NCBI RefSeq assembly: GCF_023701945.1
Contig: NZ_JABAEF010000014.1
Coordinates: forward strand, 124,001 to 188,000
Direction: 5' to 3'
Length of the DNA stretch: 64,000 nt
Source of the DNA: Rhizobium sp. CG5
Lineage (GTDB): Bacteria > Pseudomonadota > Alphaproteobacteria > Rhizobiales > Rhizobiaceae
The notes under the pieces are model-generated. The model searched no databases. It was not told where the DNA came from and saw nothing but the letters and a program-made list of their open reading frames with translations. Below, in pieces: positions 29,138 to 37,254 of the stretch. Numbering within the stretch: position 1 is the first letter of the stretch; every line of letters begins with the position of its first letter. The position numbers and the translations under genes were made by a program.

Positions 29138-29878
29138 TCAGAGAGCCGCGGCTCCGGCTGCGACACGTGCCGACAGGCCAAGCGCGTCCTTGAGGTTGTC
29201 CATCGCGACACGGCTTTTCGACGTGAACACCACAACGACGTCGCCGCCATAAATGCTTGGGTTTGCTGCGCGACCGTCGCGAATGCTGGCGACATCGTAA
29301 TTGGCCACCAGTCTCTGATCGCCGACGGAGCGGAAGATGTAGACTTTCTTCTGATCAGCGAGCTCGCGAAAGCCGCCCGCCAACGCCACCGCGTCCAACA
29401 GCGTCGTATTGGACGAAACGGGAAAAAGTCCCGCTCTCGCCACTTCACCGTCGACCGTGACGCGCTGGCCCGCGGATTCCTTCAGAAATACCGTCACATC
29501 CGGGTTCTGAAGATAGCGTGCGCCATAGAGCTCCTTGATCTCCTGTTCCAGGCGCCGCACCGTTTTGCCGGCAGCAAGGACGGTGCCGATCAGCGGTAGG
29601 GATAGCCGCCCCCTGGAGTCGATCTGCACCGTGCGACTGAGCTGGTCTGCCTGAAATACGTCGACAGCCAGAACATCGCCCGGCATCAGCGGTTGTTCCA
29701 GGCCACCATCGCTGTTTGCCGGAGGAGGAAGAACATCCACGATCCGCAGGTTGCCGAAGCCGGCCGCCGAATTCTGCGCGGAGAGCATTTGTGGCGTTCG
29801 CGAACTGCTGCATGCACCGGTGGACAAAGCCAGCCCAAACAGAGCGATGACCCGGACAATGCCTTTGAAGTAATTCAT
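29138..29878 (-). CDS. Outer-membrane polysaccharide export lipoprotein (Wza/OPX-like)
   Basis: 246-residue export protein. The N-terminus is a lipoprotein signal with lipobox LSTGAC (Cys near residue 24). The Poly_export domain follows (PLMPGDVLAVDVFQADQLSRTVQIDSRG is the hallmark start, seen from about residue 60) and then SLBB-type repeats (VTVDGEVARAGLFPV). It is shorter than E. coli Wza (~380 residues), like many rhizobial homologues. ATG 29878 was preferred to a GTG five codons earlier. The upstream phosphatase stop overlaps the junction region. Confidence 0.9.
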   Translation of the reverse strand: MNYFKGIVRVIALFGLALSTGACSSSRTPQMLSAQNSAAGFGNLRIVDVLPPPANSDGGLEQPLMPGDVLAVDVFQADQLSRTVQIDSRGRLSLPLIGTVLAAGKTVRRLEQEIKELYGARYLQNPDVTVFLKESAGQRVTVDGEVARAGLFPVSSNTTLLDAVALAGGFRELADQKKVYIFRSVGDQRLVANYDVASIRDGRAANPSIYGGDVVVVFTSKSRVAMDNLKDALGLSARVAAGAAAL

Positions 29879-29879
29879 C

Positions 29880-30689
29880 TCAATGCCCCGCACGCAGCAG
29901 TTCGACCAGTTTTTTCATCCCCTCGCGATGCGGCCGGACAGGTCGCCGGAGCTCCCGTTTCTCCGGGGATATCGGCAGATCGCCGTTCGCCAGAATGATC
30001 CCGGGAATCGTCACGAACATGTTGTCAGCGGCATCCTCCCCCCACCTCTCCGCCACGATCCGCATGGCATGAGACATCACCGGATTACGTCGTCCGGTTC
30101 CGTGTGCGTCGCTCGCAACAAAACAATCCAGGCCGTCATCAAGGATGCGTATGGCGGCCTCCTTTGCTTCCGAACCGAAGCGCCCGAGAAGAGAATCGGC
30201 CGTGATCTGAAGCGGGCATCCGATCGCATTCAGACGACGTACGATGTCGTAATGCCTGGTGATCCATCCCAGCCTCTCTGGATGCGTGATGATCGGGATG
30301 AAGCCGCAGCGCAACAAGCGCCGCACCAGATCTTCCAGCCTGGGGGGAAGGAACTGGTGAGGAGGCTCAAGCAGGAAATAGCGGGTTCGATTGAGCGTCG
30401 GTATTTCGTTTTTCGCGAGCTTGGCGGGCAAGTCCCAGGCGATGTGGACATCGGCTCCAGGAACCAGCGTCAGGGGTATGCCGCAAGCCTGCAGGACCGA
30501 TTGAAAGGCCGCGACGGCCGGCAGGATGGTGGCACTCGAATTGGGGTAACGGCCCGGCAAGACATGAGGCGTGCACGCCATATGGGTGACGCCGTCCGCA
30601 ACAGCCATTCGAGCCATTTCGACAGAGGTATCCAGTGTGTCGGCACCGTCATCGAGACCGAACAGTATATGTGAATGAAGATCGATCAT
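29880..30689 (-). CDS. PHP-type tyrosine-protein phosphatase (CpsB/YwqE-like)
   Basis: 269-residue metal-dependent phosphatase of the PHP fold. Metal ligands appear in IDLHSHILFGLDDGADT at the N-terminus, CTPHV at about residue 41, ITHPERL at ~140 and ASDAHGTGRRN at ~195. CpsB/YwqE enzymes dephosphorylate BY-kinases. Most E. coli-type loci use a low-molecular-weight Cys phosphatase (Wzb) instead, so this locus combines a Wzc-like kinase with a Firmicute-type phosphatase. It sits directly before the Wza- and Wzc-like genes. Confidence 0.9.
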   Translation of the reverse strand: MIDLHSHILFGLDDGADTLDTSVEMARMAVADGVTHMACTPHVLPGRYPNSSATILPAVAAFQSVLQACGIPLTLVPGADVHIAWDLPAKLAKNEIPTLNRTRYFLLEPPHQFLPPRLEDLVRRLLRCGFIPIITHPERLGWITRHYDIVRRLNAIGCPLQITADSLLGRFGSEAKEAAIRILDDGLDCFVASDAHGTGRRNPVMSHAMRIVAERWGEDAADNMFVTIPGIILANGDLPISPEKRELRRPVRPHREGMKKLVELLRAGH

Positions 30690-30814
30690 ACAAAAAGGCT
30701 CATTGCGAAACTCGGTTCACTTCACCGCAACCATCATGCGATATCCGAAAAGGCACGGCTCGCCCCACCCGCGCAGGAATACTGGCAGCCAGGATGATCG
30801 GCATCGATGTCACC

Positions 30815-31309
30815 CTATCGACTGACCCGATCGTCTTCCCGCGCGATCGAAATCACCACCGCGCCCAACGCCAGACCGCCTACGGCAATCGGGGCGATAA
30901 CCCCGGCAGTCGCAGTACCGGTTGCGGCTGCGGCTGCAGTTGCCGGGGCTGCGACGGGAGCAACCTGACCATCGACCACCTGCACGCACCAGTTTCCGGA
31001 ATCTTTGTCGATTTCCAGGGACTGATTTGCCGCAATCGAGATCCTGCACCCCGCACCGATTTCGACTGTCGATGACGAGCGCGGCCCGACGAGAACACGG
31101 CCAGGCAGGCTGAACCGGGTCTCCGCATGCGCCGGCGCCAGCCCGGTTTCCCGAGAAACGAACACCGTTCCAAGAACGGTCCGCACCAGCCCCTCCGATT
31201 CATCAGTCACGTTGCAGGCGCAAGTCGGCATCACCAGATCTGCCGCTGTCACAGAAATCGGAACAAACGCGATAAGGCTCAAGCCCAACGCGGCATATAA
31301 TCTTCTCAT
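30815..31309 (-). CDS. Exported FecR-like-domain protein of unknown function
   Basis: 164-residue protein. A signal peptide (RRLYAALGLSLIAFVPISVTAA) leads to a short beta-rich domain resembling the FecR fold (TVLGTVFVSRETG, RFSLPGRVLVGPRSSSTVEIG, ISIAANQSLEID). Five cysteines follow the signal peptide, two of them in PTCACN. An Ala/Thr/Gly-rich stretch and a hydrophobic helix (IAPIAVGGLALGAVVISI) come just before a short charged tail. Start 31309 was chosen because it begins the signal peptide. Function unknown; an envelope role in polymer surface assembly is a guess. Confidence 0.6.
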   Translation of the reverse strand: MRRLYAALGLSLIAFVPISVTAADLVMPTCACNVTDESEGLVRTVLGTVFVSRETGLAPAHAETRFSLPGRVLVGPRSSSTVEIGAGCRISIAANQSLEIDKDSGNWCVQVVDGQVAPVAAPATAAAAATGTATAGVIAPIAVGGLALGAVVISIAREDDRVSR

Positions 31310-31390
31310 AGCATTCTCCTTTGCAAGTAAATCAAGGTTCATCCGAGACTAATCACTCAGTGAAATTCATCTTCATTTCTATTATTCATT

Positions 31391-32527
31391 TCAATAAATA
31401 TAACTTTTTTCTCCATGAGATACTTCGCCAAACTCCATAAATTCGGCGTCAGCTCCCAAAATTGTGAAATATTCTTTCCCAATGCGATTCCAGGTGTAGG
31501 CCCTCTCGGCGATCTCGCGAAGCCTGGCCCCGATGTCCGGCGGTTCGGTCGGCAGGCCTGCAATCCAAGCCAGGTCACCAGCCGTGCGGAAATACTTGGC
31601 TTGGTTCTCCGTGGTGTAGCGGTTGTAGACACAGTCAAACGCCAGGATCGGCACCCCGAAATGCATCATCTCGACCAGGGAGGGATTGGTTCCGCCCGCC
31701 GAATGCCCATGGACATAAAGGCCCGCCCCCGCCCTGACGCGATAAAGCGCCGCGGCCTCGTAGATCGGATCCAGAAGCAGGATATTCTTCTGCGTGGAGT
31801 ATTGCGCCCGGAGCGTGCGTCCGTATTCGCTATTGTCCCAGTTGCCGACAAAGACCAGTTGCTTGCCGGCGCAGGCAAACGCCTCCAGGATCATGGCGAT
31901 ATTGTTCTCTGGTTCGATTCTGCAGAGGGCGAGGGCATAGCCAGGCGGCAAAGTCGCGGCCTGATCATCGTCCGGCACCTGTCCGGCAGAATCCAGCGCG
32001 TGATCTCCGCCATAGGCGATGACGGCGGCCTCGACACCGTAGGCCTCCTGCAAATGGTCGGCGATGCCTTGGTTGTCGGCGACGACCTGATGTGAGAACC
32101 GGACGGCCATCCATTCCGACAGACGCAGGAAATGTCGCGCGGCTCCTGTCCACTTGTCGCGGCGCCATTCGATCCCGTCGACATTGGTCACAACCCGCAT
32201 CGACGAAAACAGACGAATAAAGGGAAGAACGACCGCACCGGACACGCCCAACAGCAAGGCGGCATCGTGGCCACGCCGGGCACAATCCAGCAAGGTGAAT
32301 GCATCGTAGAGAATGCTCTGGATACCGTTCGCCCTGAACCGCGAATATCGCAGATCGGCGCTGAGATAGCGCGGCGCGCGATCAGGATAGGCCTCGGCAC
32401 TGCAATAAACGGTTAGTCCGGCGTCCCAACGGCCTGTATGGTGCTGGCGAACCAGATTCTCAGCAAGGGTCTCAAAGCCGCCGTAACGACCCGGCACACC
32501 GACCGTTCCCAGAATAGCGATCTTCAT
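31391..32527 (-). CDS. DUF1972-type glycosyltransferase (rhamnosyltransferase-like)
   Basis: 378-residue GT-B glycosyltransferase whose N-terminus has the DUF1972 signature (KIAILGTVGVPGRYGGFETL). The C-terminal half carries a group-1 transferase core with YVHGHSAGGTNPSLVEMMHFG, the usual donor-binding segment. DUF1972 members include rhamnosyltransferases, which fits the dTDP-rhamnose genes of this locus. ATG 32527 shares one base with the upstream stop (TGATG) and sits nine bases after GGAGG. Confidence 0.85.
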   Translation of the reverse strand: MKIAILGTVGVPGRYGGFETLAENLVRQHHTGRWDAGLTVYCSAEAYPDRAPRYLSADLRYSRFRANGIQSILYDAFTLLDCARRGHDAALLLGVSGAVVLPFIRLFSSMRVVTNVDGIEWRRDKWTGAARHFLRLSEWMAVRFSHQVVADNQGIADHLQEAYGVEAAVIAYGGDHALDSAGQVPDDDQAATLPPGYALALCRIEPENNIAMILEAFACAGKQLVFVGNWDNSEYGRTLRAQYSTQKNILLLDPIYEAAALYRVRAGAGLYVHGHSAGGTNPSLVEMMHFGVPILAFDCVYNRYTTENQAKYFRTAGDLAWIAGLPTEPPDIGARLREIAERAYTWNRIGKEYFTILGADAEFMEFGEVSHGEKSYIY

Positions 32528-33636
32528 CAGCATTTACCTCCCTTCCGCACGGCATCGACATGGCCCTGCAGACCAGCGGCAAAAGCCTCCTGGCTGAATC
32601 GTTCCGCCCGTCTTCGGGCCGCCGCCGACATCCTCAGGCAAAGCGCGGGATTGTCAGCCAGCAACCTGACGGCCGCGGCCAGGGCCGCAAGGTCGCGCGA
32701 GTCGATCAGGAAACCCTCCACGCCGCCGTCCAGGACCTCTACCGGCCCGCCGATAGGCGGCGCGATCACCGGGATGCCGAAGCACATGGCTTCAACGAGC
32801 GTCAGCCCGAAGGTCTCGATCCACAGATCGACGCGCGACAGATTCACCACCAGATCGGCTGAGGCATAAAACGAAGCAGGATCGTCCGTGCGAGAATAGA
32901 TCCGGACATTCACAGGAACGGTCAACCGCTTGAGATACCGCGTGATCTCAGGCCCGTCCGCATTAAGCACGAGCTTGAAAACGATGTCGGAGCGGTCACC
33001 CATTGCCTGGGCAAGTTTGAGAAATTCCGGCACACCTTTGAAGTCGCGAGCTGAGGCAAGCATCAACACCTCAAACTGGCCACTGCGCCGCGGGGAAAAA
33101 GGCGTCGTTCGACCTTTTTCCTGAAGGGTGCGCGTGATCGGATTGGCCAGCACCACGGCGCGTCGCTCGGCAATCGGCAGTCTCTTCAGATGATCGGCAG
33201 AGACGTAGATCAGCAGGTCTGCTGTGCGTGCGGCAACACTGGTCAGAAACCGGCGCAGCGGCGCAGGCGATATGGAGACCTCATGAACGTGGCAGATCAA
33301 GAGCCGGCGGTTAAGCTTTGCCCAGATCGCCGCACCGAAGGGGAGCAACGTGTTCATATAGACGATCGCGTCAGACGAGATGTCCGTCGCCCGGCTCAGC
33401 TCCCGGTAAAGCCCGACCTGACTGACCAGCAGATTGAACAGCGTCACGATCCGGAACCGGCTGCGGCTGTACCAGTAGCGGCGCTTCGACGCCGCCGCGT
33501 TCTCGAGCAGACCCCGGCCCTGCGATCCAACATACAGCAGATTGCACCGTTCTGTCGCATCGAGCACCTCGATCGCACTGCACAGGACACGCGGACTACC
33601 GGATCGATCGTTGAGGAGATGGCAGAAGACGATCAT
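32527..33636 (-). CDS. Glycosyltransferase family 4
   Basis: 369-residue GT-B enzyme. The donor-site signature is seen at about residues 275-300 (ETFGLTLVEAMCFGIPVIAPPIGGPVEVL, with the E-x7-E spacing of GT4). The acceptor half is more variable. Coupled by ATGA to the upstream NTase/kinase gene and by TGATG to the DUF1972 enzyme. Donor and acceptor sugars cannot be predicted. Confidence 0.87.
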   Translation of the reverse strand: MIVFCHLLNDRSGSPRVLCSAIEVLDATERCNLLYVGSQGRGLLENAAASKRRYWYSRSRFRIVTLFNLLVSQVGLYRELSRATDISSDAIVYMNTLLPFGAAIWAKLNRRLLICHVHEVSISPAPLRRFLTSVAARTADLLIYVSADHLKRLPIAERRAVVLANPITRTLQEKGRTTPFSPRRSGQFEVLMLASARDFKGVPEFLKLAQAMGDRSDIVFKLVLNADGPEITRYLKRLTVPVNVRIYSRTDDPASFYASADLVVNLSRVDLWIETFGLTLVEAMCFGIPVIAPPIGGPVEVLDGGVEGFLIDSRDLAALAAAVRLLADNPALCLRMSAAARRRAERFSQEAFAAGLQGHVDAVRKGGKC

Positions 33637-35030
33637 CGGATTGCCGCCCCCAGCGCCCGACGGGCCGCCTTGTCATAGTGTGCGACGATATGGTCGACGA
33701 TGGCGGTAGCGGCATGTTCCGCCGGGCCATCATTGCCGATCTCGATCATCCAGCCCCGCCGCACAAGATCACCATAACGCAGGTTGAGCATCGCGATCTG
33801 GTCACGCGTCAGTTCCTGTTTGCGGGCATGGGCGACTGCGGGCTCCACCCGGATGAAGAAGGCAAACTTCGGCAGCGGCAGCAGGCGCCCCACTGCCCGC
33901 AGGCACCAGCCGGGCAGGCGAATCCGGCTGCGTCCGGGATCGCAGATCATGTCGTAGTAATAGCGATCGAAAACAACGATCTTGCGGTCGATCAGGGCAG
34001 GCCGAACCCTGCGGACATAGCCCAGCATGTAGTCCATGCCGTAGTAGCCAAGCCGCACAAGGGAACCCGGGAGACCCGACGGCGCGGCGCGGTGAGGACG
34101 GGAATAGTCGGTGTCCACCGCCCCGACGGCACCGGTCGCTTTGGCCATTTCGGCGATGCGCGGCAACACGGTGGGACGGAAGTGATGGTATTCGATACTA
34201 TCGGCACCATAGCCCTGGCGCAGTTGCGCCAGGACCAGATCGATGACCGTCGTCTTGCCGGAGCCGTCGGGTCCGCTGACCGAGACCAGCAGTCCGTGCG
34301 GGCAAAGCCGGTTACGAAGCCGTTCGATGACAAAACGCGCCATGAGGGAAAGCCCTCGCACCCCCTGCCCTTTCCACATTCGGCTGAGCAGGCGTAGCCG
34401 GCGGCCGGCAGACAAAACCGCGATCCGCGACGCGCCATCTGCAGCGATTGCCGTAAGCTGCGCGTGTGCATCCGCATCGCCGAGCAAAGGGGCGACCGCT
34501 TCCCTCAAGCGGGGTGCCTGTTCGCGCGCGATGCGTCCGAAAAGCCCGTTATATTTCGGGTGGAGGGGCTTTCCGACGACCAGGTGGAAAAGCCATTTGT
34601 CGAGCAGCAGAACAACCTCGGAAACCACCGGGATGCCGTTATGCCAGCGAAGATCGCGAAGCATGTCCCGGGCCGACATCAACTTGATCCCGAAAACCTG
34701 ACTGGACGTGAAAAAGTCGATCTTGAGGTCGAAAACGCCATTCTCCCTTCGGCTGAAGAGAGCCAGCTGGGTCATACGCTCGTCCTCGTAGTGATTGGCG
34801 AAGAGGCAACCGAAATCGCGCGCCAGATGAACGACAATGTCGATTGCCCTTGGCAAGTCTTCAGGCAAGACGACAATATCGATGTCCCTGGCTCCGAGCC
34901 GGAACGGCAGGTGCTCGTGATTGCGCAACACGGCATACCCAAGATCGGCACGGGTAAGTTCACCAAAAAAGCGGGACAACACCTCAGCTTCGAACGTGAG
35001 CGGTGCTGCGGCTGACGAAACGACGTTCAT
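33633..35030 (-). CDS. Nucleotidyltransferase-like / thymidylate-kinase-like fusion protein
   Basis: 465-residue two-domain protein. Residues ~10-170 look like a nucleotidyltransferase-fold domain: the helix, a basic loop, DIDIVV, and LKIDFF match the Asp-x-Asp and third-Asp strands of that fold. Residues ~240-465 form a P-loop kinase domain with Walker A SGPDGSGKTT, a DRYYYD motif like the DR(Y/H) motif of thymidylate kinases, and FFIRVEP before a lid helix. No biochemical role is established for this pair; it may phosphorylate or activate a polymer precursor. Both neighbours overlap it by four bases. Confidence 0.75.
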   Translation of the reverse strand: MNVVSSAAAPLTFEAEVLSRFFGELTRADLGYAVLRNHEHLPFRLGARDIDIVVLPEDLPRAIDIVVHLARDFGCLFANHYEDERMTQLALFSRRENGVFDLKIDFFTSSQVFGIKLMSARDMLRDLRWHNGIPVVSEVVLLLDKWLFHLVVGKPLHPKYNGLFGRIAREQAPRLREAVAPLLGDADAHAQLTAIAADGASRIAVLSAGRRLRLLSRMWKGQGVRGLSLMARFVIERLRNRLCPHGLLVSVSGPDGSGKTTVIDLVLAQLRQGYGADSIEYHHFRPTVLPRIAEMAKATGAVGAVDTDYSRPHRAAPSGLPGSLVRLGYYGMDYMLGYVRRVRPALIDRKIVVFDRYYYDMICDPGRSRIRLPGWCLRAVGRLLPLPKFAFFIRVEPAVAHARKQELTRDQIAMLNLRYGDLVRRGWMIEIGNDGPAEHAATAIVDHIVAHYDKAARRALGAAIR

Positions 35031-36028
35031 GGGCGCACCGATTGGGTCTTGAGTTTTTGGCGGATCAGTTTGGGAGAGGCGAGTGCGGTCAGAAGCAGGA
35101 AGGCGCCCAGCCTGACGTAGCGTCGGGAGCTGTATGAGAACCCAGCCTGCTTGTAGAAGCCCGCGGCCTTGTCCGAGCGCCAGTCATTGACGCGGTCCAG
35201 AATGCTGCGCGAGGCGATGAAATCGGCAAGGCTTCGCTCGACCTCACCGCTGCGCCGGCGCAGCAGGCAATCCTTGATCCACCGCATCTTCAACTGCATC
35301 ATGCGAACATTTCGGGTCGAGAGAGAACCGGCGGGCTTGCGATAGCGAAAGAGAGGCTCCGCTATGGTGAGGAAATGGCGGCCTTGCGAACCGAAATCGG
35401 ACATGCGGCACCACAGATCGAGATCCTCCGCAAAGTCCTCGTAGCGAATATTCTCGGCATTCGGCATGATCCGCTGCCGGTAGCCGCCCACGGCCAGCGC
35501 ATCGCGTCGCCAGAACAGAGTGACCGGCGGCATGAAGGTCAGCTTATTGGAGCGGAACTGCTGCAATGCGGCATTCCGGTCGGTCGGCCCCACGCATTGC
35601 CTGCCGAGATTTTGCTGCCCGGCGTTTTCACTGACATAATAGGCGTGGCATCCAACACCCAGAATATCCGGGTTTTCAGCCAGCATCCGTCCCTGTTTTT
35701 CCAGCAGGCGAGGCTCGGCCAGATCGTCCGCGTCAAAGAACATGACAGCCTCCGTATTGGCTTCCTGCAGACCGCGATGGCGCGTGTAGGCGGTCCCGCG
35801 ATTGGCCCCGTTACGGATCAACCGGATATGGCTGGCACCCGCAGCAACTTGCGAGACAATCTCGATGGACCGGTCCTGGGAACCGTCATCAATGACAAGA
35901 ATTTCCTGCGCCGGGCAGGTCTGGTCCTGAAGTGTCCATAGCGTTTCGGCGATTGTGCTTTCGGCATTGTAGCAGCACACGACAACCGTAATCGGCAGGG
36001 GTGAAGAAACGGCACTTGTGCTGGTCAT
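35027..36028 (-). CDS. Glycosyltransferase family 2
   Basis: 333-residue GT-A enzyme. It starts with ITVVVCCYNAESTIAETL, then LVIDDGSQDRS and the metal-binding FFDADDLAEP; a catalytic-base region is seen at YEDFAEDLDLWCRMSD. The C-terminal ~70 residues end in a hydrophobic segment (LGAFLLLTALASP), perhaps a membrane attachment. Starts in an ATGA overlap with the upstream GT4 gene and ends in one with the fusion kinase. Confidence 0.88.
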   Translation of the reverse strand: MTSTSAVSSPLPITVVVCCYNAESTIAETLWTLQDQTCPAQEILVIDDGSQDRSIEIVSQVAAGASHIRLIRNGANRGTAYTRHRGLQEANTEAVMFFDADDLAEPRLLEKQGRMLAENPDILGVGCHAYYVSENAGQQNLGRQCVGPTDRNAALQQFRSNKLTFMPPVTLFWRRDALAVGGYRQRIMPNAENIRYEDFAEDLDLWCRMSDFGSQGRHFLTIAEPLFRYRKPAGSLSTRNVRMMQLKMRWIKDCLLRRRSGEVERSLADFIASRSILDRVNDWRSDKAAGFYKQAGFSYSSRRYVRLGAFLLLTALASPKLIRQKLKTQSVRP

Positions 36029-37254
36029 CGTGGATCACTCCGGATTGTCTGGTAGGCCTGTTCGATTGCCCCGGCGAGCGCCGCATAGGTGTATTGCTCG
36101 CGCGCCATCCGCTGCCCCTCGCGAGCAAGCGTCTGCCTAAGGGACTCGTCACCGGCAAGCGTTTCGAGGGCGTCGGCGAGGTCTGCGACCGGATCGCGCT
36201 CCCGGCGAAGCGAAACCGTTATGCCGGCCTCCTGCCCCACGGTTCGGCCCGTCGCGTCCCCTTCCAAGCAAACCACGGGCAAGCCCGTCAGCATGGCCTG
36301 CAGGACAACGGTCGCGAGCCCGTGATGAAAGGACGGGTAGAGGAAGACATCGCTTTCCCGCATCAGGTCAACGAGGCTTTCCATCGGCACGCGGCCCATC
36401 ATGACCACGCGGTGCCCCTGCGGATGGGCTGCAATGATGGCCTGCATTTCAAGCCGCAACGGACCATCACCGACGATCCTCATGACGGCAGAGAGGTCGC
36501 CCCGTTCGAAATAGTTCAGCGTCGCTTGCAGTGCCAAAAGAGCACCCTTCCAGTCTTTCAGTTCGCCAGCGAAAAGAATGCGGAGCGGGCCGTGTCGGGC
36601 GATATCCGTCTTCGGACGCGCAAGGGCGGGAACGTTCTCAATGCCTGTCTGCGTAAATGGCTGCAGCTTGCTCGCCAGACGGCGCGGCATCGTCTCCGGC
36701 GTATGACTGAGAACGGTGCAGGCGCGCCTTCCGGACAACCGCACCAATGGATCGACATGCCGCATGGCACTGCGGACGAAAGTGCGAAGCCGGTCCTTCG
36801 CCCGTGACGCCAGGCCCAGTTTGCCAAGGATGACAGGGTGCGTATCTTCGCTGCCGACCGGCCCCCAGAGAAGTGGGCCGCCGCACAATGCGACGCCGGC
36901 AGGCATCCAATCCATTCCACCCGTCAGATGGTGGGAAAGATCGAACCTCTCCGTGGTCCTGAGTCGTCGCGCAAGCAGCCCGGCGCCGATCTGCCAGAGG
37001 TAGTAATAGACCAGGAAGAAGCGCTTTCCGCGCTTGTAGAAGCGGAAAATCCACGGCAGGTCGAAATAGACAAAGTGCAGCCGCAAGGGCTTGGCTTCAT
37101 TGCGGAACAAGGCTTCATGGGCGGCGCGCAGATTGGCTCTGGTGATGACCCAGACCTCGTGATGCTCGGCAATATGGTGCACCAAGCGCCAGCCGATCTC
37201 GCCTTCGCCGCCTCTTCCACTCTCACAGGCATAGGCCGACACCAGAATCTTCAT
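36025..37254 (-). CDS. Glycosyltransferase family 4 (second)
   Basis: 409-residue GT-B enzyme. N-terminal VSAYACESGRGGEGEIGW is typical of a subgroup of EPS transferases; the C-terminal half has ILFAGELKDWKG and FLYPSFHHGLATVVLQAMLTGLPVV, the donor-binding region. ATG 37254 was taken as the start because it forms an ATGA overlap with the upstream polymerase and begins the conserved block; the longer frame upstream lies inside that gene. Confidence 0.87.
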   Translation of the reverse strand: MKILVSAYACESGRGGEGEIGWRLVHHIAEHHEVWVITRANLRAAHEALFRNEAKPLRLHFVYFDLPWIFRFYKRGKRFFLVYYYLWQIGAGLLARRLRTTERFDLSHHLTGGMDWMPAGVALCGGPLLWGPVGSEDTHPVILGKLGLASRAKDRLRTFVRSAMRHVDPLVRLSGRRACTVLSHTPETMPRRLASKLQPFTQTGIENVPALARPKTDIARHGPLRILFAGELKDWKGALLALQATLNYFERGDLSAVMRIVGDGPLRLEMQAIIAAHPQGHRVVMMGRVPMESLVDLMRESDVFLYPSFHHGLATVVLQAMLTGLPVVCLEGDATGRTVGQEAGITVSLRRERDPVADLADALETLAGDESLRQTLAREGQRMAREQYTYAALAGAIEQAYQTIRSDPR

